Positions 43,462-52,187 of a stretch of DNA of 64,000 nucleotides are shown here, one piece after another (within the stretch, counting starts at the first letter, position 1; every line of letters starts with the position of its first letter). The stretch comes from Bacteroides sp. Lineage in GTDB: Bacteria; Bacteroidota; Bacteroidia; Bacteroidales; Muribaculaceae. Under the pieces are notes generated by a model. That model was not told where the DNA came from. It saw only the letters and a program-made list of their open reading frames with translations, and ran no database searches. The stretch spans positions 34,636 through 98,635 of the forward strand of contig JAAVEA010000027.1 in the NCBI GenBank assembly GCA_014801535.1. The letters run 5' to 3'. Both the position numbers and the translations under genes were made by a program.

Positions 43462-44829
43462 TCAGACATAACTGTGCTTTCCTCCCAACAGATAGTTTAC
43501 GCCGAAATATGTCATGAGAACTGTAAGGAAAGCGAAAAGCAGATATATATATAGCCAGCGTCCACGAAGTTTTATACATAGCGGGACTGCATATACAATT
43601 AATGTTATCAGTGCCCATGTCTCCTTCGGATCCCAACTCCAGTAGGCTCCCCATGCGTCCTTGGCCCATATGGAACCTGTCACTATACCCGCTATAAGGA
43701 ACCATACTCCGGGGTGGAGCATAGCCATACACTCCTTGCGCATGACCTCCCCGCGTCCTGGAGTTCCAATCCCCACAAGAGCCATTATGAAGGTAAGTGC
43801 CAACAGTGCGTAGGAGATCATTACCAGTGTGACATGTATCGAAAGCCAAGGCGACTGGAGAGCCGGCATCAGCGGCGTCACAACGGGATTCTCCCCAAGA
43901 AGCCACGAAACTAATGAAACACATCCCCAGAAAAGCATCCCGACAATATATAGTCCGCTCGCCGGCCCGGAATTCCCTCCCTTGGCCGACAGACTCCATA
44001 TCATCAGAAAAAGTGTGAGTGCGGTGCCGGCCAATACTGTGAAACTCAAAGTCTCACCCGTATTTGAAAGCGGGATTCTTCCGGCCAATATCCATTCTAA
44101 AATAAAATTGACAAGCGACAATATGAATGCGAGGGAAAGGAATGCAATGTTTACGCGTCCCAGACACGACGAGACATCGCGTCGCGTGAACCGACCCCAG
44201 ATAAACCAAATCCCACCGACTGCAGCTCCTGTGAAAAGAAGCATGAAGAGAATTTTAAGAAAGGGGATGCGATTGTAGAAGAGTTCGAGATCCACTCTCC
44301 ATTCAGGCAGGCGCACACTCTCATCTTTTACTATCAGTTCGCCGGATATTATTCCCAACATTATCCCCGCTTTCTCATCAAGCTCCTCAATGGCACGGGT
44401 TTCCTTGCGGTCTGCACTGTCATAGAGGGGAGTGACACGATAGCTCCCATCTGAATTGAAAAGCGATGACAGGGAGATATATTTTTTGCCACCCCCTATT
44501 TTCTTCCTGAGATTTTCATCTTTTACCAATATCAGAGGCTCGTCTTTCCATTCCAAAGGGAAAAGGCGCAATGATGCAACAGTCTGTTCGGCCGATAATC
44601 CCCGGTAGGTTTCATGTCCGTAGATTTTCTTCAGAAGATCACGGCTTAGAGTGTTGAAAGTGACCGGAAGTCCGTCGTAAAGCACGGTCTCCCTACCGAG
44701 GCTGTCGGCCTGCTGACGTGTGATTCCGGCTATACCATCCCCGTAAACCGGAATAGCTCCCCCGACCATCGGAAGGAGGAGCATAACAAGCCGTGTCAGT
44801 ATCCCATATATTCTATCAGAAATCGGCAT
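43462..44829 (-). CDS. ccsA: CcsA/ResC-type cytochrome c haem-attachment protein
   Basis: 455 residues. The C-terminal about 260 residues hold the haem-handling core: seven or eight membrane segments, the tryptophan-rich WGAYWSWDPKETWALI, and conserved histidines in LSIHVTLVMI and MLHPGVWF. The N-terminal part (about 35-180: LPVTFNTLSRDLLKKIYGHETY, FPLEWKDEPLILVKDE) resembles the soluble stretch found in fused Bacteroidetes CcsBA proteins, but most of a ResB/CcsB half is absent. It attaches haem to CxxCH cytochromes; two such proteins are encoded upstream. Last gene of a seven-gene operon, overlapping the Rid gene by 14 bases. Confidence 0.88.
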   Translation of the reverse strand: MPISDRIYGILTRLVMLLLPMVGGAIPVYGDGIAGITRQQADSLGRETVLYDGLPVTFNTLSRDLLKKIYGHETYRGLSAEQTVASLRLFPLEWKDEPLILVKDENLRKKIGGGKKYISLSSLFNSDGSYRVTPLYDSADRKETRAIEELDEKAGIMLGIISGELIVKDESVRLPEWRVDLELFYNRIPFLKILFMLLFTGAAVGGIWFIWGRFTRRDVSSCLGRVNIAFLSLAFILSLVNFILEWILAGRIPLSNTGETLSFTVLAGTALTLFLMIWSLSAKGGNSGPASGLYIVGMLFWGCVSLVSWLLGENPVVTPLMPALQSPWLSIHVTLVMISYALLALTFIMALVGIGTPGRGEVMRKECMAMLHPGVWFLIAGIVTGSIWAKDAWGAYWSWDPKETWALITLIVYAVPLCIKLRGRWLYIYLLFAFLTVLMTYFGVNYLLGGKHSYV

Positions 44830-45910
44830 AGCTGCTCTCTATCGGTTTCATCGCCATGCATTCCATCTCGATCAGCCATCCCGGGCGGCATACGGGAGCA
44901 AGCAAGATTATATAGGGGATGTCGGGAAAACGTTTCGCGAACATTTCACTCACCACACCATAATCCGCAGGGTCACGGAGATAGACAAGAATCTGACCCA
45001 CATCCTTCCATTCGCAATCTGCTTCACGCAGAAGTGCCTCCACATTGATCCACATCCTTTCGGTCTGCTTTCTTATGTCACCTTCCCAAACGACACGGCC
45101 ACGGTTGTCGATACTTGCCGTTCCCGACACGAACAGATGACGTCGATCGCCATAATCTATTCCTGTGGCGCGTTCAAATGCAACGCCATATTCGCATGTA
45201 GGATTAAGATATTCCGGAGCGTTAATCTGACGCATCTGCCCTTCGCGCAATCCTTTCACAGAATAGCTGTCCATCTGCACGGCCACACTCTTGTCGGAAT
45301 GGCGTCCTCCTATTCCGGTGCTTGCAATGAACCGGGTTTCAGGCGTTAAGCCGAACTCCTCGAAGGCACTGTTGCGACCACTCACCACCCCTGAATAATT
45401 CACATCTACGTTCTGGACGAACAACCATGTGCGCACACAATTCTCCAACAGGCTTCCGCCCAGACCGCGGAGACGCTGTTCCGTGGATGAAAGCATGTCG
45501 TAGGTCGATGCGTAAGGCCCGATACCGGGTCTGCAGCATCCTCCCTCCATTATGTGCATATAATCGCCGTGAATCATGGCATAACTGCCATCAGCACGGC
45601 GTTCGGGACGAGCATCCTCTATCAACCATATCCATAAAGCTACCTTGGTGAGGTTAAGGGGTGCCTGCTCCACCATTGAAACCGCACAATCACTATCGGG
45701 AAGCAGTGCCGCCTGATTGGCCGAATCGCTCAGGAACCATCTCTTGAACACGGGGCGCATACGTTCGCCTTCTTCCTCAAGAAGCCGGTTATACTCATCC
45801 TCTATCCCTCTCAGCTGCCCTTTGAAATCCTTAGCCTTGTCATCGACTGTTATTATAGCATGTGTCTCGCGACCTCCTCCGCGAGCTATAAGTGTCTTTT
45901 TCTGTATCAT
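44816..45910 (-). CDS. Rid-family / chorismatase-like two-domain protein
   Basis: 364 residues, no signal peptide. The C-terminal part (about 255-355: HLFVSGTASIDNRGRVVWEG, ALLREADCEWKDVGQILVYL) is a Rid (YjgF/YER057c/UK114) domain ending IEMECMA. The N-terminal part also resembles a divergent Rid-like fold with VVSGRNSAFEEFGL, as in chorismatase-type (FkbO/Hyg5) proteins. Rid enzymes hydrolyse reactive enamines; chorismatase relatives act on chorismate. The actual reaction is unknown. It overlaps the cytochrome gene as ATGA, so a role with the redox operon is likely, but I cannot say which. Confidence 0.75.
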   Translation of the reverse strand: MIQKKTLIARGGGRETHAIITVDDKAKDFKGQLRGIEDEYNRLLEEEGERMRPVFKRWFLSDSANQAALLPDSDCAVSMVEQAPLNLTKVALWIWLIEDARPERRADGSYAMIHGDYMHIMEGGCCRPGIGPYASTYDMLSSTEQRLRGLGGSLLENCVRTWLFVQNVDVNYSGVVSGRNSAFEEFGLTPETRFIASTGIGGRHSDKSVAVQMDSYSVKGLREGQMRQINAPEYLNPTCEYGVAFERATGIDYGDRRHLFVSGTASIDNRGRVVWEGDIRKQTERMWINVEALLREADCEWKDVGQILVYLRDPADYGVVSEMFAKRFPDIPYIILLAPVCRPGWLIEMECMAMKPIESSYADF

Positions 45911-46617
45911 TTTTGAGCTCCTTTCTCTATCCAGTTACCTATAAATGCACTCTGCTCTGAAGGGAGCAGATTCGAATGGTTAAAACTCCAATTGGCCGAA
46001 GCATCGGTGGCCACTGCCTCCCATAGTGTGGATTGATCCTTTTTCTCCGGTTTTACCCGCATCATTCCCGGCTCTACGGTCGACGCAACATCCACAAGCA
46101 TGGAATACGCCTGTTCCGGACTCAGATTCAACCCTGCGGCCGAATGCGACGTGCCTCCATGACATTGAATGCAGGTGGTGGAGAATATTCGGTCGGATAT
46201 CATCTCGAACGGCGAGATGTTCACATCGCCGACATCGAATCTTACAATTCCACCTTTCTCTGCTATTGAGGCATCAATATCAAGCGAAGCCAATGTCAGG
46301 ATCCGTTTCCTCAGGCTGTTGATGACACATAATTCCACGCTGCCGTTCTCAACTTTCACATTGTTCAGCTCCACATTATCAGATCCTGACTCCACGGCCT
46401 TCGAAACCTCCGCGAATTCACTTCCCTCCTCAAAAACGGCAAGAACCGGAGAGTATCCTGTGGCGGCATAGCTCTCCGCACCGGTTATAGAGCCGGAAAG
46501 AACCACGGTGAAACCCTCTTCTCCCGCAGTATTTTCGGGAGGATAAATCTTCCCTTCGTCACAACCGGCGTAGAGAAGTGCCGTCAGGCCAATGAGGCCT
46601 ATCTGAATTGTTTTCAT
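45907..46617 (-). CDS. cytochrome c-type lipoprotein with one CxxCH
   Basis: 236 residues. Lipobox LLYAGC places the lipid cysteine at residue 19. A beta-rich N-terminal domain (about 35-120) is followed by a mono-haem cytochrome domain with CIQCH (about 149-153), then HSAAGLNL and a distal PGMMRVKP Met-containing loop that may supply the axial ligand. It would face the periplasm. The start is 13 bases after the porin gene stop, and its stop overlaps the Rid gene start. Electrons likely pass between it and the di-heme protein of the same operon. Confidence 0.85.
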   Translation of the reverse strand: MKTIQIGLIGLTALLYAGCDEGKIYPPENTAGEEGFTVVLSGSITGAESYAATGYSPVLAVFEEGSEFAEVSKAVESGSDNVELNNVKVENGSVELCVINSLRKRILTLASLDIDASIAEKGGIVRFDVGDVNISPFEMISDRIFSTTCIQCHGGTSHSAAGLNLSPEQAYSMLVDVASTVEPGMMRVKPEKKDQSTLWEAVATDASANWSFNHSNLLPSEQSAFIGNWIEKGAQK

Positions 46618-46630
46618 CGTCCGTAATCAA

Positions 46631-47842
46631 TCAGAATGTATATTGAATCTGCACGGTGGCGTTATGCGTAGCCAGTCCGAGATCGTCATTGTCGCGGTCA
46701 AGCTGAGTGGCATGGCCGGTGCGTCCCATATACCGGTACATAGCCTGGAGTTTGAGATTCACTCCCTTGAAATAGTAGTTCATCCCTATTGCAGGCATAT
46801 TGAGGAGTCCCCCTTTATCAAGGCCGTTACGGTCGAAGAAATCATAGCGTAAGGCTCCCTGGACACGATCGGTGAAAAAATAACCTCCCTGAACATATCC
46901 ACCGAGATAATTGAATGAATCGTCTATTTTCTGACGTTTGGTGAATCCGACATGCATGAAGTAGGCTTCAGCCGCCAGATATAATCTCTTATGCATCCAG
47001 GCCGCCTCTATTCCGGCTCTGAAGTCGTTGGTGCTCTCATTCTCGCTCTCCACATTCATTGACGCTGATACTCCTACAAGAAGCTTATCAAGATCAAGCT
47101 GACGCGGATTTCCCTGTGTGGCCGGCATCACACCCCACGGCTGATAAGTGAATCGGGCTGCATAGAGAAGCGATGGGATATGCCAGTCATCGCTGAATGT
47201 CTTTGTTGCCAGGTTCACGTTTGATCCGGTACCATTGAAAAGCCCTGCCTCATAGCCCCATTTCCCTTTTATCATGCCATGGAATTCAACACCAAGGTCG
47301 AACCCGGTCATCATTGAAGGGGTGACGGCGTTTAGCGAATAAGGCATTATCACCGGAGATGTGAGCGACAGAGGCAATGTCGGGAAGAGCGTTTCACCAA
47401 GGGTGGTGAGTGTGGCGTGAGTGAAAGGGGTCTTGAATTTACCCACTTTCACTGCGAAGCCGTCGCTTACCTTCATGTCGGCCCATGCCTGCTGAAGAAT
47501 ACCGGCTCCGGATGAAGCCGCATTGATCGAGAGGTTATAGGTTATGAAACCGAAGGCGCGACCGGTAAAACCCAACACAGCGTAGGGTATGGAGAAACCC
47601 GTGTTGTGAACATTATCCTGGTTATAGGCCGGATCTAGACCTTCACTGTCATACCAGTTGAAATCGACAGCCGTCTGAACCATGAGGTATGGTTTGAATT
47701 CAAACTTTCCATCCTTGCTCTCCCAAACGAATCCTTTGCGTCCGGCGAAGGAAACGACTCCGTTTTCTGTGTCGGCATCATATTGGGCTTGTGCGGTTAA
47801 GCTGAGGAGTGCGAGGGTGGCTATAGTAAATATCTTTTTCAT
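46631..47842 (-). CDS. outer-membrane porin, OprO/OprP-like
   Basis: 403 residues with a signal peptide (MKKIFTIATLALLSLTAQAQ). Alternating hydrophobic strands run throughout and the last residues VQIQYTF end in Phe, the outer-membrane barrel signature. GFTGRAFGFITYNLSINAAS, VKVGKFKTPF and LAAEAYFMHVGF resemble the phosphate-selective porin O/P fold. The substrate is not readable from sequence. It follows the di-heme protein by 74 bases, the largest gap in the operon. Confidence 0.8.
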   Translation of the reverse strand: MKKIFTIATLALLSLTAQAQYDADTENGVVSFAGRKGFVWESKDGKFEFKPYLMVQTAVDFNWYDSEGLDPAYNQDNVHNTGFSIPYAVLGFTGRAFGFITYNLSINAASSGAGILQQAWADMKVSDGFAVKVGKFKTPFTHATLTTLGETLFPTLPLSLTSPVIMPYSLNAVTPSMMTGFDLGVEFHGMIKGKWGYEAGLFNGTGSNVNLATKTFSDDWHIPSLLYAARFTYQPWGVMPATQGNPRQLDLDKLLVGVSASMNVESENESTNDFRAGIEAAWMHKRLYLAAEAYFMHVGFTKRQKIDDSFNYLGGYVQGGYFFTDRVQGALRYDFFDRNGLDKGGLLNMPAIGMNYYFKGVNLKLQAMYRYMGRTGHATQLDRDNDDLGLATHNATVQIQYTF

Positions 47843-47916
47843 TTTCGGTGAGTTTAAGAGGAGTAAAGTGTTTTGTGAGATTTAAGGGGATTGAGTGAGT
47901 TGGATGATAGATTACT

Positions 47917-49341
47917 TTACAGAGATTCGAGGAATCTTATCAATGCATCCCGGTCGCTCTTCTTCATGTTTTTGAAAAGATTTTTGGAGGCCTCACCTTC
48001 TCCGCCGTGCCACATGATGGCTTCCGTGAAGTTTCGGGCACGCCCGTCGTGAAGGAAATAGGTGTGTCCGTTCACTTTCTCCTGAAGTCCGATTCCCCAG
48101 AGAGGTGTGGTGCGCCACTCGTTACCCATTGCCAATCCTGATGGATAGTTGTCATTGAGTCCGACTCCCATTATCTCGGAACCCATGTCATGAAGCAGGA
48201 AATCACTGTATGGATGTATAGTCTGTCCTCCGAGCCAAGGAATCCGCGTTCCATTGAGAAGTGTTGAACCGGTGCTGCGGGTGTGGAGCGTGGTGACATG
48301 ACACAGATGGCATTTGGCTTCATAGAATTTTTGTTCGCCGAGTTTTACCTGCGGATCGTTCACATCTCTGCGCGACGGCACACCCAGACACTGCATATAG
48401 AGATCTACATTCTCCATATCTTCGGTTGAGACGTCAAGCTGGTCATAAAGAAGTCCCATCATCGAGCCTTGGGTCATCTGGTGCTGCCCCTGACATATCT
48501 CTTCAGGATAGCGGCTGTTGGTGACTCCCATATCGCTGGAGAAGCCGAGTTCGACGGTAAGATCGGCGTGCTGTGCCTTATTGCCCGAGACACCCAGACA
48601 GAGTTTGCCGCGCTCGGAGACATAGTTGCATCGTCCCGATATGCCATATTCCGGATAATTGCTCTTACGGGCCAATGCCTCGATTTCGTTAGGATCAAGC
48701 GACATTATCTGACCCATTCCTACATGACGCAAAGGGATGCGGACTGTGCAGAAAAGATCATCGGGCGATATATCTCCAAGATACCAATCAGTGATGCGGT
48801 AATTCGGACGGGCGAGTTCATAGGTTTCACCATCGGGGAAAGAGAAGGTCTGATAATCCCAGTCTACACTGAATTTTCCTTCCGGCTCCACACCGTATAT
48901 GGCCTGATCATGTATCACACGACCATAACCTTGAAAAAAGGCTCCGTTCTTTCTTGTCACATAAACAAGAGCAGATGAGAATCCGTAAGGGCCTGATCCA
49001 TGATCGGCCCAGCCGGCCGGTTTGGTGCGCCCTGCATTGCTGTGACAGCTACCACAGGAATAACCCGCATATACCGGCCCCAGACCGCCGCCATAACCGT
49101 TTGAACTCGTGCGCATATCGTCATAAAGCTTATCGCCACGGTTAAAGCGCGTTGCATAAGTGCCGCTCACCCAATCAGCAGGACTGTCATAGCTTTTGGA
49201 GGAATTCATGAAAATGGAAGCTGTTCCCGCCGACATCTCATAGCCGGCAGGAACCTCAACATCCAATACATCCAGACCCTCTTCCTCGCAAGAGAGAAAG
49301 AGAGCCGGGAATATAGCTAAAATTATGAGAGGATATTTCAT
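47917..49341 (-). CDS. di-heme oxidoreductase (DUF1111, thiol-oxidoreductase-like) lipoprotein
   Basis: 474 residues. Lipobox ALFLSC gives the lipid cysteine at residue 18. Two haem sites are seen: CGSCH (about 96-100) and CHLCH (about 344-348). The motif WRTTPLWGIGL and HDGRARNFTEAIMWHGGEGE are characteristic of the DUF1111 di-heme family, related to di-heme peroxidases (MauG/CcpA). In proteobacteria the family is often encoded next to imelysin genes under iron control. The imelysin gene lies immediately upstream here (27-base gap). Substrate unknown. Confidence 0.92.
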   Translation of the reverse strand: MKYPLIILAIFPALFLSCEEEGLDVLDVEVPAGYEMSAGTASIFMNSSKSYDSPADWVSGTYATRFNRGDKLYDDMRTSSNGYGGGLGPVYAGYSCGSCHSNAGRTKPAGWADHGSGPYGFSSALVYVTRKNGAFFQGYGRVIHDQAIYGVEPEGKFSVDWDYQTFSFPDGETYELARPNYRITDWYLGDISPDDLFCTVRIPLRHVGMGQIMSLDPNEIEALARKSNYPEYGISGRCNYVSERGKLCLGVSGNKAQHADLTVELGFSSDMGVTNSRYPEEICQGQHQMTQGSMMGLLYDQLDVSTEDMENVDLYMQCLGVPSRRDVNDPQVKLGEQKFYEAKCHLCHVTTLHTRSTGSTLLNGTRIPWLGGQTIHPYSDFLLHDMGSEIMGVGLNDNYPSGLAMGNEWRTTPLWGIGLQEKVNGHTYFLHDGRARNFTEAIMWHGGEGEASKNLFKNMKKSDRDALIRFLESL

Positions 49342-49368
49342 TTAAAAATTTAAGTAAGCAAGAGCATC

Positions 49369-50547
49369 TTATAAACTTACCTTGCGCGGTTTTCCATCTT
49401 TAAAGAGCAGGAATTCAAGGGTGTGGAATCCACGGATATTCTGTGCCGCCTCCACCTTATCGTCATCATCACCGTCACCCCATTCGAGATCGCTGAAATT
49501 TCCGCTCTTCAGGTGATTCACAATCGCATCCTGGTCGAGCGGCCAGCTGTCCATATTGGGATCGAGACCGAGAGCATCTACCGGACCGAAAAGGAAGGCC
49601 TCGCTGCGCTCCCATGGCTCACGAGCTGAGAGCCACGCCTGGCAAGCTGCCTCAAAGGCGGCATCGGTGCGGGTGTTGGAGAGGTTTTTCACTGCCTCTG
49701 CCAGCGTGTTCGCACGCTCTTTAAGCTGCGCATAGGTTGGAAGCACTACTTCATCTACATAATTGGCTACAATCTTCTCCAATTGGGCATCATAGCTTGA
49801 AGAGAGGTCTGCGAAGAAGGGTTTCAGCTTGCGTGAAAGCTGCTGCTCAAGAGAAGCGCAGGCATCCATGGCCTCACGTGCTTCCGATGAGTTTATATTG
49901 TTGCGGAAGGGCTGGGGAATAGCCTGAATTGCTTTGGCCGCATTGTCGATAGCATCTCTTGTGGCTTTGTCGAGCTCGGGATCAATGCTATTGACCAAGG
50001 TCGCCATGGAGTTGGCGCTCACAGTACCGTCAAGGCTTCCGTAATATGAATTCCGGATTGAATAGATGTTATTTGTATAGTCCTCGCGTGAATGCCAGCT
50101 ATACCATGATTCCACAGCATACAGAGCTTCTTCAAGCTTATTGCTCTGGTAAAGGTCGTATGGATCGCCTATCTTGGCCTCTCCCACCTCATTTGCAATG
50201 TCGGCGCAGCCATCGATTATCTCTTCTATGCAGTTGAGATGGCTTGTATAGCCGAATCCGTTACCGGCACGGAAGGCCGATGCGTAAGAAGCGCCTCCTT
50301 CGTATGATTCTGTCCAGGCCTCGTATAGATCAGAGGCATCCCGGGCAAGGAGATCAGCTACTTTGACTGAATAATTATGCCATGCGCCGGCGTTGTCACT
50401 GCTATAGTCGATATTTTTTGAATCAACTATCTCCTGTCCCACTTTCGAGGGCTCATCTTTATCATCACTACAAGAGCAAAAAGCAACCGCTCCCATCAAC
50501 ATAAGGCTTCCGCAAAGGGCACCTTTCATAAGTCTGTTTTTATTCAT
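49369..50547 (-). CDS. imelysin-family (M75) lipoprotein
   Basis: 392 residues from ATG 50547; the GTG two codons earlier is unlikely. Lipobox AFCSC gives a lipid cysteine near residue 25. The helical repeat structure and the C-terminal GxHxxE motif in RGFHTLEFLLF define the imelysin family (IrpA/EfeO-like). These proteins are periplasmic or surface iron-binding factors rather than proven peptidases. The first half carries many aromatic and acidic residues (LYEAWTESYEGG). It lies 18 bases after the first porin gene. Confidence 0.92.
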   Translation of the reverse strand: MNKNRLMKGALCGSLMLMGAVAFCSCSDDKDEPSKVGQEIVDSKNIDYSSDNAGAWHNYSVKVADLLARDASDLYEAWTESYEGGASYASAFRAGNGFGYTSHLNCIEEIIDGCADIANEVGEAKIGDPYDLYQSNKLEEALYAVESWYSWHSREDYTNNIYSIRNSYYGSLDGTVSANSMATLVNSIDPELDKATRDAIDNAAKAIQAIPQPFRNNINSSEAREAMDACASLEQQLSRKLKPFFADLSSSYDAQLEKIVANYVDEVVLPTYAQLKERANTLAEAVKNLSNTRTDAAFEAACQAWLSAREPWERSEAFLFGPVDALGLDPNMDSWPLDQDAIVNHLKSGNFSDLEWGDGDDDDKVEAAQNIRGFHTLEFLLFKDGKPRKVSL

Positions 50548-50571
50548 ATTCACGTTCGTTTTTTTGTCAAG

Positions 50572-51885
50572 TTATTTTTTCAGGAACCATCCGATATAGG
50601 CGATTCCTATGGAAAACTCATTCTCACTGTTGTAGGCACCGTGTCCGAAGACTTTGTTTGTGCCGATCTGCCGGTTTGAATAGTCGGCTTTCACCACAAG
50701 ATTGGGAAGAGCAAACCAGTCGAGGCCCACCATCCATTTGCTCACTTCAAGACGTCGGTCGGCCGTGTAAGGCTTCTCTACCGATCTCTGGGGATTGAAA
50801 TATTCATAGCGTGCGAACGGCATGATCTTCGGGCATCTTTTTATTCCGAACACATTGCCGAAATTGAAACCTACCTCCGCACCATAGCTGAGCGTATTCT
50901 TGGCAACCGGAGTGAGCCGGCTGTAAGGCGATGCGCCCGGAAGGCGGTTATTGCGTTCATTCACCGCGCGGCTATTGCCCAGATGGCCATACACCACATC
51001 GGCACGGGCCGTGAGATAGCGGTTGCTGTATTGCGCATCCCAAGTGAATATCTCAACAGGGATACGGCCGTAGGAAGAATACGTCTGCGATTTGTCGGAG
51101 TTAGCACCGGCATCGCGGCAATAATATAGTGATACTCCAGTGCGCAAGCCGGGCACTCCGCGCCAATCTATGCGCGCCACATAACCCGGCGAAGTGAAAT
51201 TATCAGTTTCGAAAAATCCTTGCTTACCGGAAGCCACCCACGTATCGCGATCGAAGCCGTTGGCATTAAGACCGGCTGTGATCATGGCTTCATAATCGAA
51301 TGTAGCCATACCACGGCCGAAGGTTCCGAAAAAAGATATACCTGTTTCGTGCCATGTGGAAGGCATAAGGCTCGTCTGGCTCTCGGGGCGGATCGTTCCG
51401 AAGAAATTTATAGGCTCATGATGAGGATTTGTAAGTCCTACCGGGATTATCTGGTGGCCTGCACGGATATTGAATTCAGGAATAATCAACCGGGTGATAT
51501 GCAGCTGTTCGAGGGCTACCTCTCCCCCTTTCTCTATCTCTGTTTCATATTCACCGTTCTCATTGTTTTCAAGTTCGACGGCTGTTCCGGTGCCTCCGGC
51601 CTCGAATTCTATCTCGGCGCCCAATATCCATTTAGGGGTGAATTTATAATCGAATCCTAAAGTGAATCTCGGAATTGCGACTGTGGCACGATGCTCTTTT
51701 GTTGAACCTTCCGCTTGAAAACGGTTTATGCCGTAATCCTTGAAGCTTGCCACGATCTCGGCATAGCTTCCTAATCTGAATTTCTTATATCCTGCCGTGT
51801 CGGCAAGTTCCTGTGCGCGGAGAGAAAGGGGTGCAACTGTCAAGACCGCTGTTAATGCAGCAGTCGCAATGCCTTTGATTTTCAT
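50572..51885 (-). CDS. outer-membrane porin (OprP-like), first gene of the redox/metal operon
   Basis: 437 residues with a signal peptide (1-24, ending LRAQ). IPRFTLGFDYKF, IRAGHQIIPVGLTNPHHEP and the final FSIGIAYIGWFLKK indicate an 16- or 18-strand barrel of the phosphate-selective porin family. The PVGLTNPHHEP segment is nearly shared with the third porin at 52.2-53.4 kb (PVGATNPHDDP), so the two are paralogues. A perfect promoter lies 70 bases upstream. It probably admits a small ligand for the imelysin/di-heme proteins encoded downstream. Confidence 0.85.
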   Translation of the reverse strand: MKIKGIATAALTAVLTVAPLSLRAQELADTAGYKKFRLGSYAEIVASFKDYGINRFQAEGSTKEHRATVAIPRFTLGFDYKFTPKWILGAEIEFEAGGTGTAVELENNENGEYETEIEKGGEVALEQLHITRLIIPEFNIRAGHQIIPVGLTNPHHEPINFFGTIRPESQTSLMPSTWHETGISFFGTFGRGMATFDYEAMITAGLNANGFDRDTWVASGKQGFFETDNFTSPGYVARIDWRGVPGLRTGVSLYYCRDAGANSDKSQTYSSYGRIPVEIFTWDAQYSNRYLTARADVVYGHLGNSRAVNERNNRLPGASPYSRLTPVAKNTLSYGAEVGFNFGNVFGIKRCPKIMPFARYEYFNPQRSVEKPYTADRRLEVSKWMVGLDWFALPNLVVKADYSNRQIGTNKVFGHGAYNSENEFSIGIAYIGWFLKK

Positions 51886-52081
51886 TCAATGATGCAGCTT
51901 AAAAGTTTATGAATACCCCCAAAACAACTCCCGAGAACGAAGTCATTTTGGACACTGCAAAATTACAATAGGATTCACACCCCAACAATCGCACAAATTA
52001 GGTAAATAATCAGAAGGACATACCAAGATATGGTTAATTAAACCAATGCATAAAAAATGGCAATAGAGGATTTAAAAACAG
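51886..52081. other. spacer with the promoter of the porin-imelysin operon
   Basis: AT-rich bases that hold only the minus-strand promoter (51958-51989). The remainder up to the terminator at 52082 shows no gene or structure I can support. Confidence 0.5.
51958..51989 (-). promoter_or_regulatory. promoter of the porin-imelysin-di-heme-ccsA operon
   Basis: Minus strand: ATTG at 51989-51986, 20-base spacer, TAATTTTG at 51965-51958. The seven genes downstream have gaps of 74 bases or less or overlap, so they likely share this promoter. Confidence 0.75.
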
Positions 52082-52112
52082 CAACAGCTGAAACTCGATG
52101 TTTCAGCTGTTG
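52082..52112 (-). terminator. terminator of the SulP-porin transcript
   Basis: CAACAGCTGAAAC (52082-52094) is the exact reverse complement of GTTTCAGCTGTTG (52100-52112), 13 bp with a TCGAT loop. On the minus strand CTGTTTTTAAATC follows. Confidence 0.9.
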
Positions 52113-52119
52113 TTTATGA

Positions 52120-52177
52120 GGCGTGTCAGAATGGTTCAGCGGCAAGCAACGCCGCAGATGAGCCATTATCACACGCC
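52120..52177 (-). other. three-tier hairpin in the 3' leader-out region of the porin gene
   Basis: GGCGTGT (52120-52126) pairs with ACACGCC (52171-52177), AATGG (52130-52134) with CCATT (52163-52167), and GCGGC (52139-52143) with GCCGC (52151-52155). The 58-base structure lies between the porin stop codon (52188) and the terminator. It could protect the mRNA 3' end or be processed into a small RNA. Confidence 0.55.
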
Positions 52178-52187
52178 GAAATCGAAG

